Below, in pieces: positions 10,003 to 21,641 of a stretch of 64,000 nt of DNA; position 1 is the stretch's first letter; every line of letters starts with the position of its first letter. A program made the position numbers and the translations under genes. This DNA comes from Trametopsis cervina (taxonomy: Eukaryota > Basidiomycota > Agaricomycetes > Polyporales > Irpicaceae): contig MU278351.1 of the NCBI GenBank assembly GCA_022385755.1, positions 746,638 through 810,637 on the forward strand, given 5' to 3'. The notes beneath the pieces were generated by a model. That model had not been told where the DNA came from, searched no databases, and worked only from the letters and a program-made list of their open reading frames with translations.

Positions 10003-11491
10003 ATGTCATTCATTAGGTATGACCATAGCTTTATGTTCTGGTTTCGATGAAACTGAAGGTCAGAGCGGTTCAGACTAGGGCTTTGCATTGTTGGCGTGTA
10101 TTCCATGTTTCTGGTGAGTAGTATTATCTATGCGCTCAGTTTACCCTACTAACATGTAGGGTAGTTATGGGCCATAGCTCAAGAACGTCGTACGTCTCTC
10201 CCTGTAAAGTGACGGCGCGTATATTGAAACTGTTAATCCAAAGTGTCCGTGCCCTTTCAATCAATAGTCGACGACTCCAAGGACAAGTTCCGCTCCCCGC
10301 TATTCATGGGTACATGTCAAAGTGCACTCAGCTCCGTATCAGCCATCCTTTATCTTTTCTTCCGTCGCAAAACTGGCCAATCCATGACCGATCTACTTGG
10401 TCTTCGTCATAATACTCCAGTACCAACAAGCATTAATGGTTCTGGGAAAGCGAACGGTGCTTCTAAGGCAAATGGTGTATCCAAGAGCAATGGCACGGCA
10501 CATCATGTTGACGATAGGCAACGGTACAACACCAAAGCCTTGCTCCTACGCTACTTCCAGTGTGCCATCTTCATCACCTCCGCGGCGCCCTTCGGCTTCG
10601 CAGCTCTCTCCTACATCACGTACCCTGCAATGGTGCTCGGCAAGTCTTGCAAGCTCGTTCCAGTAATGTTCATGAATGTTCTTCTCTACCGCCGCAAATT
10701 CGCTCCGCACAAGTACCTTGTTGTAGCGATGGTCACCATCGGTATAACCATGTTTATGGGCTTCGGCAATGAAAAGCCAGGCAAGTCAAAGCACGGTAGT
10801 GGAAGCGAGAACGGCGACTTGTCCATGTACACACAGCTCATTGGACTCGCCTACCTCCTCATTAACCTCGCTATCGACGGTGCCACCAATTCGACTCAGG
10901 ATGAGATCTTCGCGCGGTTCAAGGTCTCAGGGCAACAGATGATGTTCTGGATAAATTTGTTCTGCACCATCCTCACGTCTGTTATCTCGGTCCTTCCTTT
11001 GCCATACATCCCTATCCTGCACCCCTCACACAGCCGGACAGAGTTGGAAGGAGCCCTCGATTTCATCCGCACGCACCCATCTGTTATTTCCCCTCTGGCC
11101 CAATTTGCGTTCACTGGTGCTCTTGGGCAGCTCTTTATATTTGAAACTTTGCAGCACTTCGGGTCACTTACGCTAGTGTGAGTGGAACATTATTTTGCAT
11201 CATTTCCGTTTCTCACAATGGATTTACAGCACTATCACTCTTACCCGCAAGCTTTTCACAATGCTGCTATCGGTTATCGTATATAACCACAAGTTGACGA
11301 TGGGACAGTGGGCAGGTACCTCCGTCGTCTTCGCAGGTATCTCCGTAGAAGCATGGGTCAAACGCAGAGGTATGCCACACCGCCAGATCCTCATCCGTCA
11401 TGTCTGTGATTGATATCTTACTGAAATGCTAGATGTACACGCGAAACGAGTCTTGCAGGAGAAAGAGAAAGCTAAAATAAAGAGCTTGTAA
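10003..11491 (+). CDS. HUT1: HUT1-type UDP-galactose/nucleotide-sugar transporter of the ER
   Basis: Exons 10003-10016, 10074-10113, 10165-10189, 10244-11177, 11230-11369, 11433-11491; 403 aa. HUT1 (SLC35B1) proteins are ten-helix transporters of the drug/metabolite superfamily in the ER membrane, originally described for UDP-galactose. The first exon encodes only MSFIR; splicing of three tiny exons gives [22 protein letters not shown], the expected first membrane helix. Family motifs include [47 protein letters not shown] and [11 protein letters not shown]. An Asn/Gly/Ser/Lys-rich loop of ~40 residues follows helix 2. The C-terminus (EKAKIKSL) is lysine-rich, compatible with ER retention. 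Confidence 0.93.
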
Positions 11492-11669
11492 TAGCGACTA
11501 GAGCCTGAGTTCGATGGTGATAATATATATCCGATCAAATGCAACCTAGCAGAACAAAATAAGAGGGAGCAGCAGTTTGAGACCAATGAAGAAGGTAGGG
11601 GGTTGATCACGCCTCTAATATACACGGACCCTGTGGAATGAAAATCTGCTTAAACAGAGCTGAGTTCAG

Positions 11670-12686
11670 TCAGAACTCCATCGCAGTATCTTCTTCCACA
11701 ACAAGTGGACGTTTCCTATCGTCCGCGCTGTACCATGGTATATGTAAAAGTTGTAGAAGGTGTAACAAACTGAATTGCATACCGTAGTTCATCCTCGTCA
11801 TCACTGTCGTCTGCCCTCTTCCTTCTGGCGGTAGCTGATCGTTGTTGTTTCGGATAACTTGCAAGTGCATTATGAGCCTTATAGATGGACTCGTATTCCT
11901 ACGGAGAATATTACTCTGAGAAGGCCATATCAGGGCAGGATGTCGGCTACCCACCTTTATTTGAGTCAAGAAGCCGCCATTTGGCGATATACAGTATCGC
12001 CTGTTCTGGACCATGTGGAGGGCATCCTCCCAGGTGATTTGAAGATGTTTCATAACATACATGACAACGAATGCAGGTGATAGACTGATACCACCTATGG
12101 CCACGAAGGATGAGGATATCTTCCGCAAGTACGACGAGAAGCACGCACCATTGCAGTGGACCAGCACGCGGCCGCCTCCCTGCAACGCTTTGTCAATGAA
12201 CTCATTCGCTCTGTGCGGAGGCAAGGGGTCTAAGTGACGTCTTGACACAGAGTCCTCGATACATACTGAGGAAATAATCTGATCAGGTTCTGTTCCTCAC
12301 TGTCCTGCACATCGAGCACGAGATATGAGAAGTTTTCAGGGAACCGCGGCCTGACGGAGAATGCCTCTTTCTGATCTCGTATGCATACGCTGTCGGTAAC
12401 GCTTAAGTTTATGAACCGAGCGAGAGTAGATGCACATACATATGCGTAACCCCAAGCGAGCGCAGTGTTTCCAGTGACTTCGATACTTGCAGGGGACCGA
12501 GAAGAACTCCCGGAAGAATCTCCTGACATTGCCTACGCATTTCGTATCTACTCATTATTGAGTCGATGCCTAGATCTGTAGTGCAATAGACATGAGTGCG
12601 ACGTACGTCCATTCGTCTCCCGGGCCCTGGATGAGCTCCCTGAGCTGCTCTGGCGTTAGCGAGGCCGGGTCTACCATGGGACTCAT
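11670..12686 (-). CDS. STYX-like dual-specificity pseudophosphatase
   Basis: Seven exons (minus): 12686-12607, 12547-12440, 12389-12267, 12210-12149, 12094-11955, 11898-11783, 11727-11670; 228 aa. The fold is that of dual-specificity protein phosphatases, closest to STYX, a pseudophosphatase that binds phosphoproteins such as MAP kinases. Supporting stretches are MRRQCQEILPGVLLGPLQ, ANEFIDKALQGGGRVLVHC and NRRYCISPNGGFLTQIKEYE. The P-loop reads HCNGGISLS: the nucleophile Cys of C-x5-R is kept but the essential Arg is Leu. In animal STYX it is the Cys that is replaced (by Gly). It is therefore predicted to bind rather than hydrolyse. The acidic tail after residue 190 (RADDSDDEDELRADD) looks disordered. 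Divergent from the ZNG1-like gene, with starts 208 bp apart. Confidence 0.82.
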
Positions 12687-12893
12687 CGTTCACTCTCAAT
12701 GTGTGTATCAAAGCGAAGTATGTTATAGCGTACAGAGGACAGGGTATCGTTGAGGGTGCGGGATGGTTCTAGAGAGGTTGTGTGTAATGAAGAGCGAGCG
12801 CGTCTGACGCGTTGCGCGCCTCTGATTCCCGCTGTGGCTGACTCAGTCACTTCGCTCTTGTTTTATATGACTACCTTACCTCAAATCGCCAGA
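12687..12893. promoter_or_regulatory. Short bidirectional promoter (STYX-like / ZNG1-like)
   Basis: Only 207 bp separate the start codons of the two divergent genes, so they must share or overlap promoter elements. No obvious TATA box pair is visible. Confidence 0.5.
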
Positions 12894-14440
12894 ATGGACG
12901 AAGACGATATTCCGTGCGTACTTAATCGCCTCTTTCTGCGCTGAGAATTGATATAAAATCCTGCAGCACACTAATCGAAAGCGGTGTCGAAGATCAGGAG
13001 AACGCTGCGAAGACAGTTCCTCTTACCATCATCTCTGGATTCCTAGGAGCCGGGAAATCCACGCTCATACGGTTAGTGAATCACAGTACGGTATTCTGCG
13101 CATGCTAAAATTTTGCACCGTCTATTGGCAACAAGGCGCATACTGTCTGAACGCCATGGATATCGAATTGCCGTTATAATGAACGACTTTGGGGATACGG
13201 CAGTCAGTCCGACACCTTCACGCTCATAGTGAAGCGTAACTCTGACTGTATTTCAGGACATTGAAGGTTATTACACGTCCTCGATTTACTACCAATACAT
13301 GCTGACCCTTTTAGGGCGCATCCAGCCAAGACAATTAATGTAGCGGACCCAGAGAATCCCACTACCGAAGGCTCAGAAGAAGTGCTTGAGCTAGCAAACG
13401 GATGCTTATGCTGTAGCATCAAAGATTCCGGGATCGCTGCAATTGAGAAACTCATGCAACGGAAAGGTGCATTCGATCACATTCTACTCGAAACTACCGG
13501 ACTCGCGGATCCAGGTAGGTATCACAACGCTCTTCCAGCTTGCAGTACTTACATTCCTTTAGGTCCCATCGCGTCCATGTTCTGGCAGAACGAGGAATAC
13601 TCCATGGGTCTGGGACGAGATATTCATCTTGACGGCGTAGTTTGCGTCGTCGATGCAGTTTTCGGTCAACAGGTATAGTGGATAATCTCCTTCGGATGCT
13701 CATTACTGATAAGATGGCCTAGCAAATTGAGGAAGACCATTCTGAAGATGGAATAGGCGAGAGTCTCAGGTAGGCGGATGCAGGTATCCTTTGTCGTCTC
13801 AGGTTGAAATTCATGCTAGGCCAGGCAGATTGCGTGTGCCGATGTGATATTACTGAACAAGACAGATGTCGCTCCCCAAGAGCACATTATCACTCTGGAA
13901 GGACAGATTACTCAGCTTAATCCGACTGCTATCATTCACAGAACGGTGCGAGGCGAAATTGACCTGAAACATCTAATGGGCATCAATGCGTACTCAGCGC
14001 GCCCAATGCCTGTCGGGTCGAAGTTTCATACCCACCAGCACGAAGGAGAGGAGGACTGCGAGCACGAGGATCATCGCAAGCCACGCCATTACGAGCTGCG
14101 GGGCATTTCGAGTCTCCAAGTGACCTGTCCAATCATGTCCGCTGCCAGCATTTCCGCTCTAGATGCATGGGTACAATCTGTCTTATGGGAGAAACACTTG
14201 CCCGGTGACGACACCTCAGCGCTTTCCGTCACTGTTTTGCGTTGCAAGGGCATGTTTAGAGATATCGAGGGCAAGGCGCACGTACTTCAAGGGGTACGCG
14301 ACTTGTATGAGATCACCACACTGGAAGGTGTTGCTACAGATTTAGGTGTCCCGGAGGAGGGGAAGCTGGTTTTCATAGGCAAAGGTCTGAACGAGCAGGT
14401 TAGAGACAGCTTAGTGAGTGCTCTATGTATAACACCCTAA
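12894..14440 (+). CDS. CobW/COG0523 GTPase, ZNG1-type zinc metallochaperone
   Basis: Eight exons: 12894-12913, 12967-13071, 13136-13202, 13257-13266, 13326-13514, 13563-13672, 13723-13769, 13825-14440; 387 aa. Family members are G3E GTPases that deliver metals; eukaryotic ZNG1 supplies zinc to methionine aminopeptidase 1. Visible are the Walker [16 protein letters not shown], the switch region [11 protein letters not shown], the metal-binding CxCC motif in [22 protein letters not shown], the guanine-specificity motif NKTD, and a histidine-rich loop ([16 protein letters not shown]) before the C-terminal domain. Exon 4 is only 10 nt and supplies DIE plus one base; skipping it shifts the frame. 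Eukaryotic ZNG1 N-termini carry a CPELVPI-like motif; here only MDEDDIP is seen, so the partner is uncertain. Confidence 0.9.
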
Positions 14441-14680
14441 TAGACGCACGTGAGCCTCTGTTATCCTCCTATGTATCCCAGATGACGATCGGAATCGCGA
14501 GAGGGCGTTAGCTTCTCGCTGGCTTCGGTTGACCTCAAACAGGGTACATAAGACAGGTATGTCCCAACTTCGCAATCGCAAATTCGACTGACGCGATAGT
14601 CAGCCTCATCGTACCATCCGCGAGTAAGTGATTTGCTCGGTCTTTGGCTCTTCCTGTCAACCTTAGCACGGCGAGCCGGC

Positions 14681-15178
14681 ATGGATTCAACGACTTCGCC
14701 TATTGTGGCCGCAAGAAGTCAGACCAACCATAGACCTTGGCCTACTGGGGACGCCCTTTGGACAATAGATTCTTCTACTGTAAACCTCGGAAATATCCTT
14801 CATACGCAGCTCACTGTTTCCGAACAGCAAGGCTGTCGGTACTGCTTTCAGCTGGAGGCTGAGCGGATGGCAGAGAGAGATGTCTATCGGGCACTTATAG
14901 CTGATATGGCGGCCACATGTCGTACTCTCCAACGCCGAATCGATCATCTGAAGCACGAACGCGATACAAGTGTCAACAACACCGACAAAATCCGTCGAAT
15001 CACCAAACGCAGAACGTGGCCTACGTTGACGTTACTCGAAGCATCGTCAATGGCGCAAGGAACTCGTGCCCCCAGCGTGTTTACGACGCCACACTGCGAT
15101 CCGCCGGCCTTCTACGCAGATGACATCCCCCTGGGCTTCGACTATGCCCTTTTGCTCAAAGCATTCCTGTGGTATTGA
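14681..15178 (+). CDS. Hypothetical 165-aa protein with short coiled coil
   Basis: A single-exon ORF starting at ATG 14681 (MDSTTSPIVAARSQ...). The middle part (about residues 65-105) is Arg/Glu/Leu-rich with heptad-like spacing and ends in a basic patch (KIRRITKRRTW), suggesting a coiled coil or a bZIP-like helix, but without a canonical basic-leucine zipper. I do not recognise a family. It lies 240 bp after the ZNG1-like gene on the same strand. An upstream in-frame ATG at 14633 exists. Coding status rests only on ORF length and composition. Confidence 0.35.
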   Translation: MDSTTSPIVAARSQTNHRPWPTGDALWTIDSSTVNLGNILHTQLTVSEQQGCRYCFQLEAERMAERDVYRALIADMAATCRTLQRRIDHLKHERDTSVNNTDKIRRITKRRTWPTLTLLEASSMAQGTRAPSVFTTPHCDPPAFYADDIPLGFDYALLLKAFLWY

Positions 15179-15908
15179 CAACCCATGCCATGGTATTCCA
15201 CATCCAAGCCTCTCGTATTGCACCAATCTACCTTCTCGATAAATAAAAAACCCTTCACTCTCAATCTTTGAAGTCGCGAATGGGCCTTTTCTGTCGAGCA
15301 TGCACTCTCCGATAACCCAGGCTCCACAACTCCTACCAAGCTTTGGTTCCTCATACATACTTGACGGCCTGACACTTGCGGCTGGCGATCTCTATGTGTC
15401 CAATGTCGTAGTTATGTAGCTTACAACGGACTTCGGAATGTGATTTCTGCTCTGATATGCAAGAATATCGCCGTGTTGTCTTTCCTGCCAAGCCACAGCT
15501 GTTGATGGGCTTGAACAGTAAAAGTTGTTGCGAAAAGCATGCATTCCGTAATTCGTACACTAAAGACTACTCCATACAAAATATCAAAAAATATCAACGA
15601 GATCTCGATCGGATGTACACCGTGCTAGACCCAAGTGGAGATCGCGAAAACGGCGAGCTTTCACAGGACACGATCGGAATATAGTGAACTACCACAACCT
15701 CCAGCCGATAAACCACGCCGGGACGGCAAACAATAAGCGCATAAATAGAAAAAATAGAGAGGGCGTTGCGAGCAGATGGTGAAGTGAATACATTGACTCG
15801 TCAGTGGCAGATAACACGTAAGATATGAGAAAAAAAGATGTCGCGATGGCCTCTGCTACCAGGGTCTTGTCTATACGCAGCTCAACAATTGACACGGAAT
15901 GTTGCAGT
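15179..15908. other. Intergenic region without a recognisable gene
   Basis: About 730 bp between the hypothetical ORF and the stop of the membrane-protein gene on the minus strand. ORFs are short and lack family similarity. No repeat or RNA gene recognised. Confidence 0.45.
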
Positions 15909-17260
15909 CTATTTGCGGTCACCATAGTCGGTTTCCGTGTCGATGGTGATCTTCACGCCCTTCGGTGTCTCCTCCGTGGGTTCGATAACATCCTCTGCAT
16001 ATACACCGTCGCCCTTGGGCTCGACAATAGCATCGCTTGCCTTGTCGTCGCTCCAGTCCCGCGCCTTGCCGTCGCCACCAAGGGGGACAGTGTATGGTCC
16101 CTGATGGGGATTTTGGAGGCTGAGAACGGGGCCGGCGCCCGCACTACGCTGAGCAGAGATGACGTGTGTGGAGGGGTGCGAGTGCGAGTGCGCTGAAGAC
16201 ACGGCAAACGAGCCTCCTTTAGCGAGGGAGCCACGCACGGACAGAATGATACGGAGGGTCATCGAGGTGGTGAGGACGGCAGCCATGCTGGTGACAATGG
16301 TGCGAATGGGGTCCTCCGGGCCTGTGGGTGTAATGATGAACCAGAACAGCATGTTAACCATGTTGACGAGCCAGATGGCGGCGTAGAGGTTGAGGCCATC
16401 ACGGAGCATGAGCTTCCAGTATGAGATAGGCTTGATTTGAAGAGAACGCAGGGAGCGGTTGAGGGCGAGCAAGAAGGACGCAGTGTATAGAAGGGTTGCT
16501 GAGACCCAGTAAATGCCGACCCAGTTGTGCTTGGGCGACGCGATGCAACCCTGTCCCTCCTCCACCGGCGTAGCTAGAAAGAGAGATGACGCTCATTAGG
16601 CAACAGGCGCTTCCAGCTGGGAAAAGGATGCTTACTACGGTAGAAGCCGCAGCAAATGGCGGTCACGACGATCTGGAGGCCTAGAAGACCGGTCATGGGC
16701 CCGAGGACAGCGCGAGACTTTTCGTAGATGGCATGAATGCGAATGACATGAACGAGAGAGCACACTGCCAGCAAGATGGCGGTGCAGATGGGTTCGAAGA
16801 GGAAGAATTTATGGCAGCTCTGGGATGAAATGCGGGTCAGTCAATGGTACGGGGGATGCAATGTCACGCCGCCGTCTTGACCAATCATACAAATGACCGA
16901 TTGATCCATGTGCATTCCTTGAGTGAGACATTACGGCGATGACTCGATGCCTCAAGGGCTGGGCGGACAGAACGACATCGCGAGACAAGCAAAAGTACTC
17001 ACGTCCAGCGACCACCGAGTGTCGAAGAAGGCGACGCCCACAATAGTAAATTCGATCGGCATGAAAGCACGCAGGAAGTGATAGGCTATCTTGAGCAGCG
17101 GCCATTCTTTGGTGCGTAGAAGTCTGTATGACCGGGGAGAGAGGACAAGGGTGTCCCAAGCGGCCACGGTAAGTGTGCAGACGAAGAAATACTTGTGGGC
17201 CGACAAGTGGGGCGGGAGGTCGAGTGACGCCGGCAGCGTAGGGGCTGTGGTGTTCGACAT
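15909..17260 (-). CDS. Multi-pass membrane protein of a basidiomycete-specific family (about seven helices)
   Basis: Exons (minus) 17260-17003, 16819-16636, 16573-15909; 368 aa. The protein has about seven hydrophobic helices, for example AILLAVCSLVHVIRIHAIY, GLLGLQIVVTAICCGFY, WVGIYWVSATLLYTASFLL and GLNLYAAIWLVNMVNMLFWF, followed by a conserved TSMAAVLTTSMTLRIILSVRG and a polar C-terminal tail (~110 residues). The layout matches a membrane-protein family that I recall as expanded in agaricomycetes and usually annotated as hypothetical. No catalytic motif is seen. Intron 1 (183 bp) is unusually long for this window; its in-frame reading contains a stop, so it is a true intron. Confidence 0.75.
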
Positions 17261-20200
17261 GGCTGCCTGGTCTGCTTGCGAGGCGGGTGTAGGTGTGTTG
17301 AGAAACCCTTGACCAGTCGAGGGTGCAGGCGGGCCTGAGGGATGTCAGGGAGTAGAGAAAGAGAGGATGGCGACGAACAGAGGCAGGAGGCGATGGCGGT
17401 GAAACCCCATCCAGCCTTATATGCTTTGGGCGCCTGCATGAACGGCCTTGGGCCATAAAGGGAAATTCCCATCAACTCGGTGGCAGTTGATAGACGCGCT
17501 TGTATGATTTGTGAATATTATTGCTGTCATTTTCCTCCTCGCATCTTCCTCTCTCTCCGCCACCGCGTCCAACATATTGTGCAACGACCTCGTCAGATTT
17601 GCTACCCAATGTTAGAACAGCTGAGAGTAGCGACGGTCATCCGCAACCACACCGTAGCATCTCTGCAGCATCACGAAGCGGTGTTTCCCACCACAGCCAG
17701 CCTACTTTCGACGCTCTAAAAGTAAGCTAATAGCTCCCGATAACAGGCAAGTATATAGATGCATCACATCCATCGCTCTTCCATCTTTCCGACCCATCTC
17801 GTGCTGTAAGCTCCAGTTCCCTCGCCACCTCTCAAATCTCCGCTCACAGCATCCTTCTTGCCTGTCGGCGGACCCTTCATGCTGCGTAGGCCATCATAGT
17901 TGTTGTATTGCTCTTCCGGCATCTGTACCTAGCCACCAGTGCTTGGGCGATAGGATGGAAGGCCCTTGTCGGTAAACGTTGGTCCCGCACATATCCTCCT
18001 CGTGCCATGCGGGGACCCAGTGTGCTCATACATCCATCAAGGGCCTGGCAGACTCTGTCGGGCTTCCCATCTCGCCCCATCCGCATATCTCCCCTAATCC
18101 CTTTCTGTATAATATGCCGACTTCATTCTTGTTTGACACGCTTTCCCACGCATCCTATGATCTCCTGAACATGGTAACGTGAAGTTATTCGCCACGTCGG
18201 TCTGCGCCTGTTTCTCCTTCGATGTAGGTCGGTCCATAATTAATCAAGAGCTAAATGTGACAGTAGTGCTTCAACGACAGGTCGTACTGTATAGCTCGCT
18301 CCTAGCAGCGAACTATGCTTGAGGTTGTAAGCATTGTCCTCGGTTTCGAAGAAAGTACGACCATCATCCGTGGCGCCTTGCAGATATTCGCCGCAGATCA
18401 GATCAGTACTCTCACTCATTGCATCTGTTTCCAGAGCCCAAACAGCACTGAGTTGGTCCTAATCAACTGGCTCATATTCGTCCTCAATACTCGCCAACAC
18501 ATCAGGAACACATCACCTTGACAGATAATCAGGCCTGATTCCATCCCTGTTTGACCGTCACCGAGTCCTGTGAGCATGGGCTCCAGCGCGTACGCCATTT
18601 CGGCGGCAGGTCCAGTCTCAGTGATTGATACTGGACCGCCATCCTTGACACAGTGATATGCTTCGAGGGTATGTGCGATACCGTTACTGTTGATATGTCT
18701 CACACCGAGGTGTAGGAGAGACCCGCAGAGTTCCGATTCCGTGTGAGCCGGTGCGCTCGTAAAGGCAGTTGTTGGTCAACGGCTTATCTGTTATTGCCAG
18801 AGTTGTCCAGTGATATATTTGACAAGGCGAAATGTACCTCCAACCCACACCAAGTACTGTAAATGGCCGGGGATCGTTTCGTCGTTGCATCCGCGTGGGT
18901 CAACGACCCCTACTGTGTGTCGGATCGAGCTGTACACCTCTGGTCACTGGACGTACTCAGTCGTGTTTCCACTACATATTCCGCAAATCTCAACATACTG
19001 TGCGGGAGCACGGAACCGCCACTCATCGCTGTCTGTCAAATTACCATAAGCTGCCCGCAGAGTCCTGCGTGTACCTTGGAGTCCAACGCCTGCCTGGGGA
19101 ACATGGTTCGAGGGGTGTATCCCTTATACTAACCCCGATGCCTGGTCACTGAATACCAGGCCCTCACCTCCAGTATGATCCCCGCAATGTATGCATCTTG
19201 CCTTCATCCTCGCGAACACTACATATTACAGCTTGTAGAGGCAGCTATGCTCCATATTCTTGGTGCTGAACAGGCAACGATCATTGCAATTCTCGATTTC
19301 CTTGCTCAGAGGCGACACAACCACCGATTTGACCACCGCTACGCCTCCTGCAGTACGTTTGCAATTGTGCATTGGTTGCCAGGCTCTCTCGTTTGGGTTC
19401 GTCACCTCCCCACTGCGTCCATTCTCTCCTGGGAGGCGATGCATCCAAAGACATCGGTGGTACCGAGACAGGAAGTGAACTGCGATTCATCACGCTTCGG
19501 TGGATATCAGAGCTGAACCTGCCTTCAAACATCGTAACAGAGGAACAGTTATACCCTGACCCCCCTTGGAGCATTGCAATCTCACTCAAGCCGCACTTGA
19601 CTACCCGTATAAACGCCACCGAGATGATTCCCTCGGCTTCTACACACCGCCTATGAAAGCCGAGATACACATATCCAACAAGCGGCTCGCTGCCCCTCAT
19701 CAGTTTTTGACGGCCCAAAAACGACGGAGGCTCGCTTGAAGGAACGTACAATCTTCGAAGCATATTTTTACCGTACCATCCGGACTGTCGCTTCGTGTCC
19801 CTTCCACAGAACGACGGAAAGCTGGAACGCAATCAGCACTGACCGCAGCTCAATCCTATTGTTCGCCCTCCAGGCCAAAATTGCAATGCGTACCATCTGG
19901 ATCGTCGCTTCGTGTCCCTTCCACAGAACGATGGAAAGCTGGAACGTAATCAGCACTGGCCGCAGGTCAATCTTATTGTTCGCCCCCCGGCCTCAAATTG
20001 CAATGCGTAGTGCGGGCAGATGCATGCGGATGTAGCGTATCGCAGATACGGTGTAACGGAACTGGTAGGGGCTTCCCCATATCATCGATATATTCGTAAT
20101 CAGCTACAAAATCACTACTTTAATGCATAGATGTCGTTCTAACACATCCGTTGTTTATGGAGCTATAGTTCCCTGCCGAGAAAGCCAGGCGAAGCAAATC

Positions 20201-21641
20201 GTGTACGTATGTGTCCTCTCGAACGAAAGAATGCATGCAATACTCTTGAACGCACATGCTAAATCACCGACGCCGTGCGGTGATGCTGCGATTCATGGCC
20301 TCCAGAATTTGCTGGACAGCTTCCAGTGGGAAGTGGAACCCGCCGATGCGATCGACCTAGTACCAATACCATCTGCGCATCAGAACAAAGCAGTTTCGCT
20401 GTAAGTACAAACAACTTACCATATGCAATCCCTTGTCTAATTCATAGCAGCACCGGATATTGACCCATTGCACAAACTCCTGCCTGGGCTCTGTTTGTAC
20501 AGAGACAGATGTGGCATAACGATGACATCCAGCGTCGCCTACTGGGTACCACACGGCGGTTTGCAAAGTAGTTGGCAAGTGTACTGATCCGGCGAAGGTT
20601 GCGAGGTACGCGACCCGTAAAGGGTCAAGACTCAACACGACAAGCAGCCGTTTTGTTGGTTTGTTTTTTTTGACACTGTCGAAGGTGTGGCTCATGAGAG
20701 CTGTTCTAGCAGAGAACATGCTAAGACTCACGCTTTGGCTGTGTCTGATTCTGGGTCGGCAACGTCGTCGGGGTGTATGTTGACTTTGTGCCAGATGACG
20801 TCTCCCAGCCTCAGCTTGGCGAGTGGAGTCGAGAATTTCCCGTACTCGGATTTAAAGGAGTCTACACTCATCCTTCGGCTTCAGCATTCGGTGGAATTGC
20901 GAGGGTTGGCCCAGATTATATATGCTTCAGCGAGCCCTGGGATAAATCCTGCTATCCAGTATCCCATATAGGCGATTATATAGGTTAAGCATGCATTACA
21001 TGATCTCCTCCATTCCATGACTCTGCCTTTCTAGTGTATAGCAGGTTTTCTTGAACTCGTGGCTCCACTTATGGCCGGGGAGGACGAGGATAACGGCTGT
21101 GAATATATGAGCTAAAGTGCCGTTGAATTTAAACATGATCATTGACCTACGAGAAAATCCTTTCGAACTGCGAGAGTTCTGTTTTATATCCAGTGAGACG
21201 TATAGCATCGCGCGCCTCACGTCGCCGCAGACGTATGCGACTGTCAACAACCAACGATGCGCGTTTGAGGCGAACCGTTCCTTCCCCGAACTGTGTTTGG
21301 CGAATGACGTTTCACATCACTGCGAAGTCTACAAGGAACGCTTGAATGTCGTCGGCACCCTGGAACCTATCCACACCGCGCACAGCATCTGTAGTGACTG
21401 GTGTATCATGCAAACCTCCCAGAGACGAAACGGTCGATCACAGCTTGTTCACGTACCCTTGCAGTCGTGGAAAGATCAGCGTAAAATCGAAGTCACCCCA
21501 AGGCCAACAGCACCTACTACCATGAAACCATTGTGTCAGCGGTAGCAGAGGGTAGCAACAGTCAACTAGGGCAGCAAACTGTTATAACGGGTATCATATG
21601 TGAAATACTGAGACCTCAGGCGGCATGTCGAGACGACACCT
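17261..21641. other. Gene-poor stretch with only short uninformative ORFs
   Basis: About 4.4 kb with no gene I can support, in a window where genes are otherwise ~0.3-0.6 kb apart. The longest ORF (minus, 19281-19832) has no recognisable domain and no sensible splice partners. Weak candidates are a plus-strand exon-like stretch at 20773-20988 (VYVDFVPDDVSQPQLGEW) and an ORF at 18863-19132. The stretch also contains a 117-bp tandem duplication (19772-20005). It may be a decayed gene cluster or old repeat tissue; part near 17261-17700 is the promoter of the membrane-protein gene. Confidence 0.5.
19772..20005. repeat. 117-bp tandem duplication, two diverged copies
   Basis: The unit beginning 'cgtaccatc' at 19772 is repeated at 19889, giving two 117-bp copies that end near 20005. 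They differ at about a dozen positions, mostly transitions. 117 is a multiple of three and the plus-strand frame is open across both copies, giving two 39-residue repeats (each with ASCPFHRT and ESWN), but the flanking ORF has no recognisable gene structure. Confidence 0.8.

Noticed and set aside
18863..19132. ORF with HLWSLD that hinted at a WD40 repeat
   Set aside because: Only one weak motif, no repeat periodicity and no flanking exons in phase.
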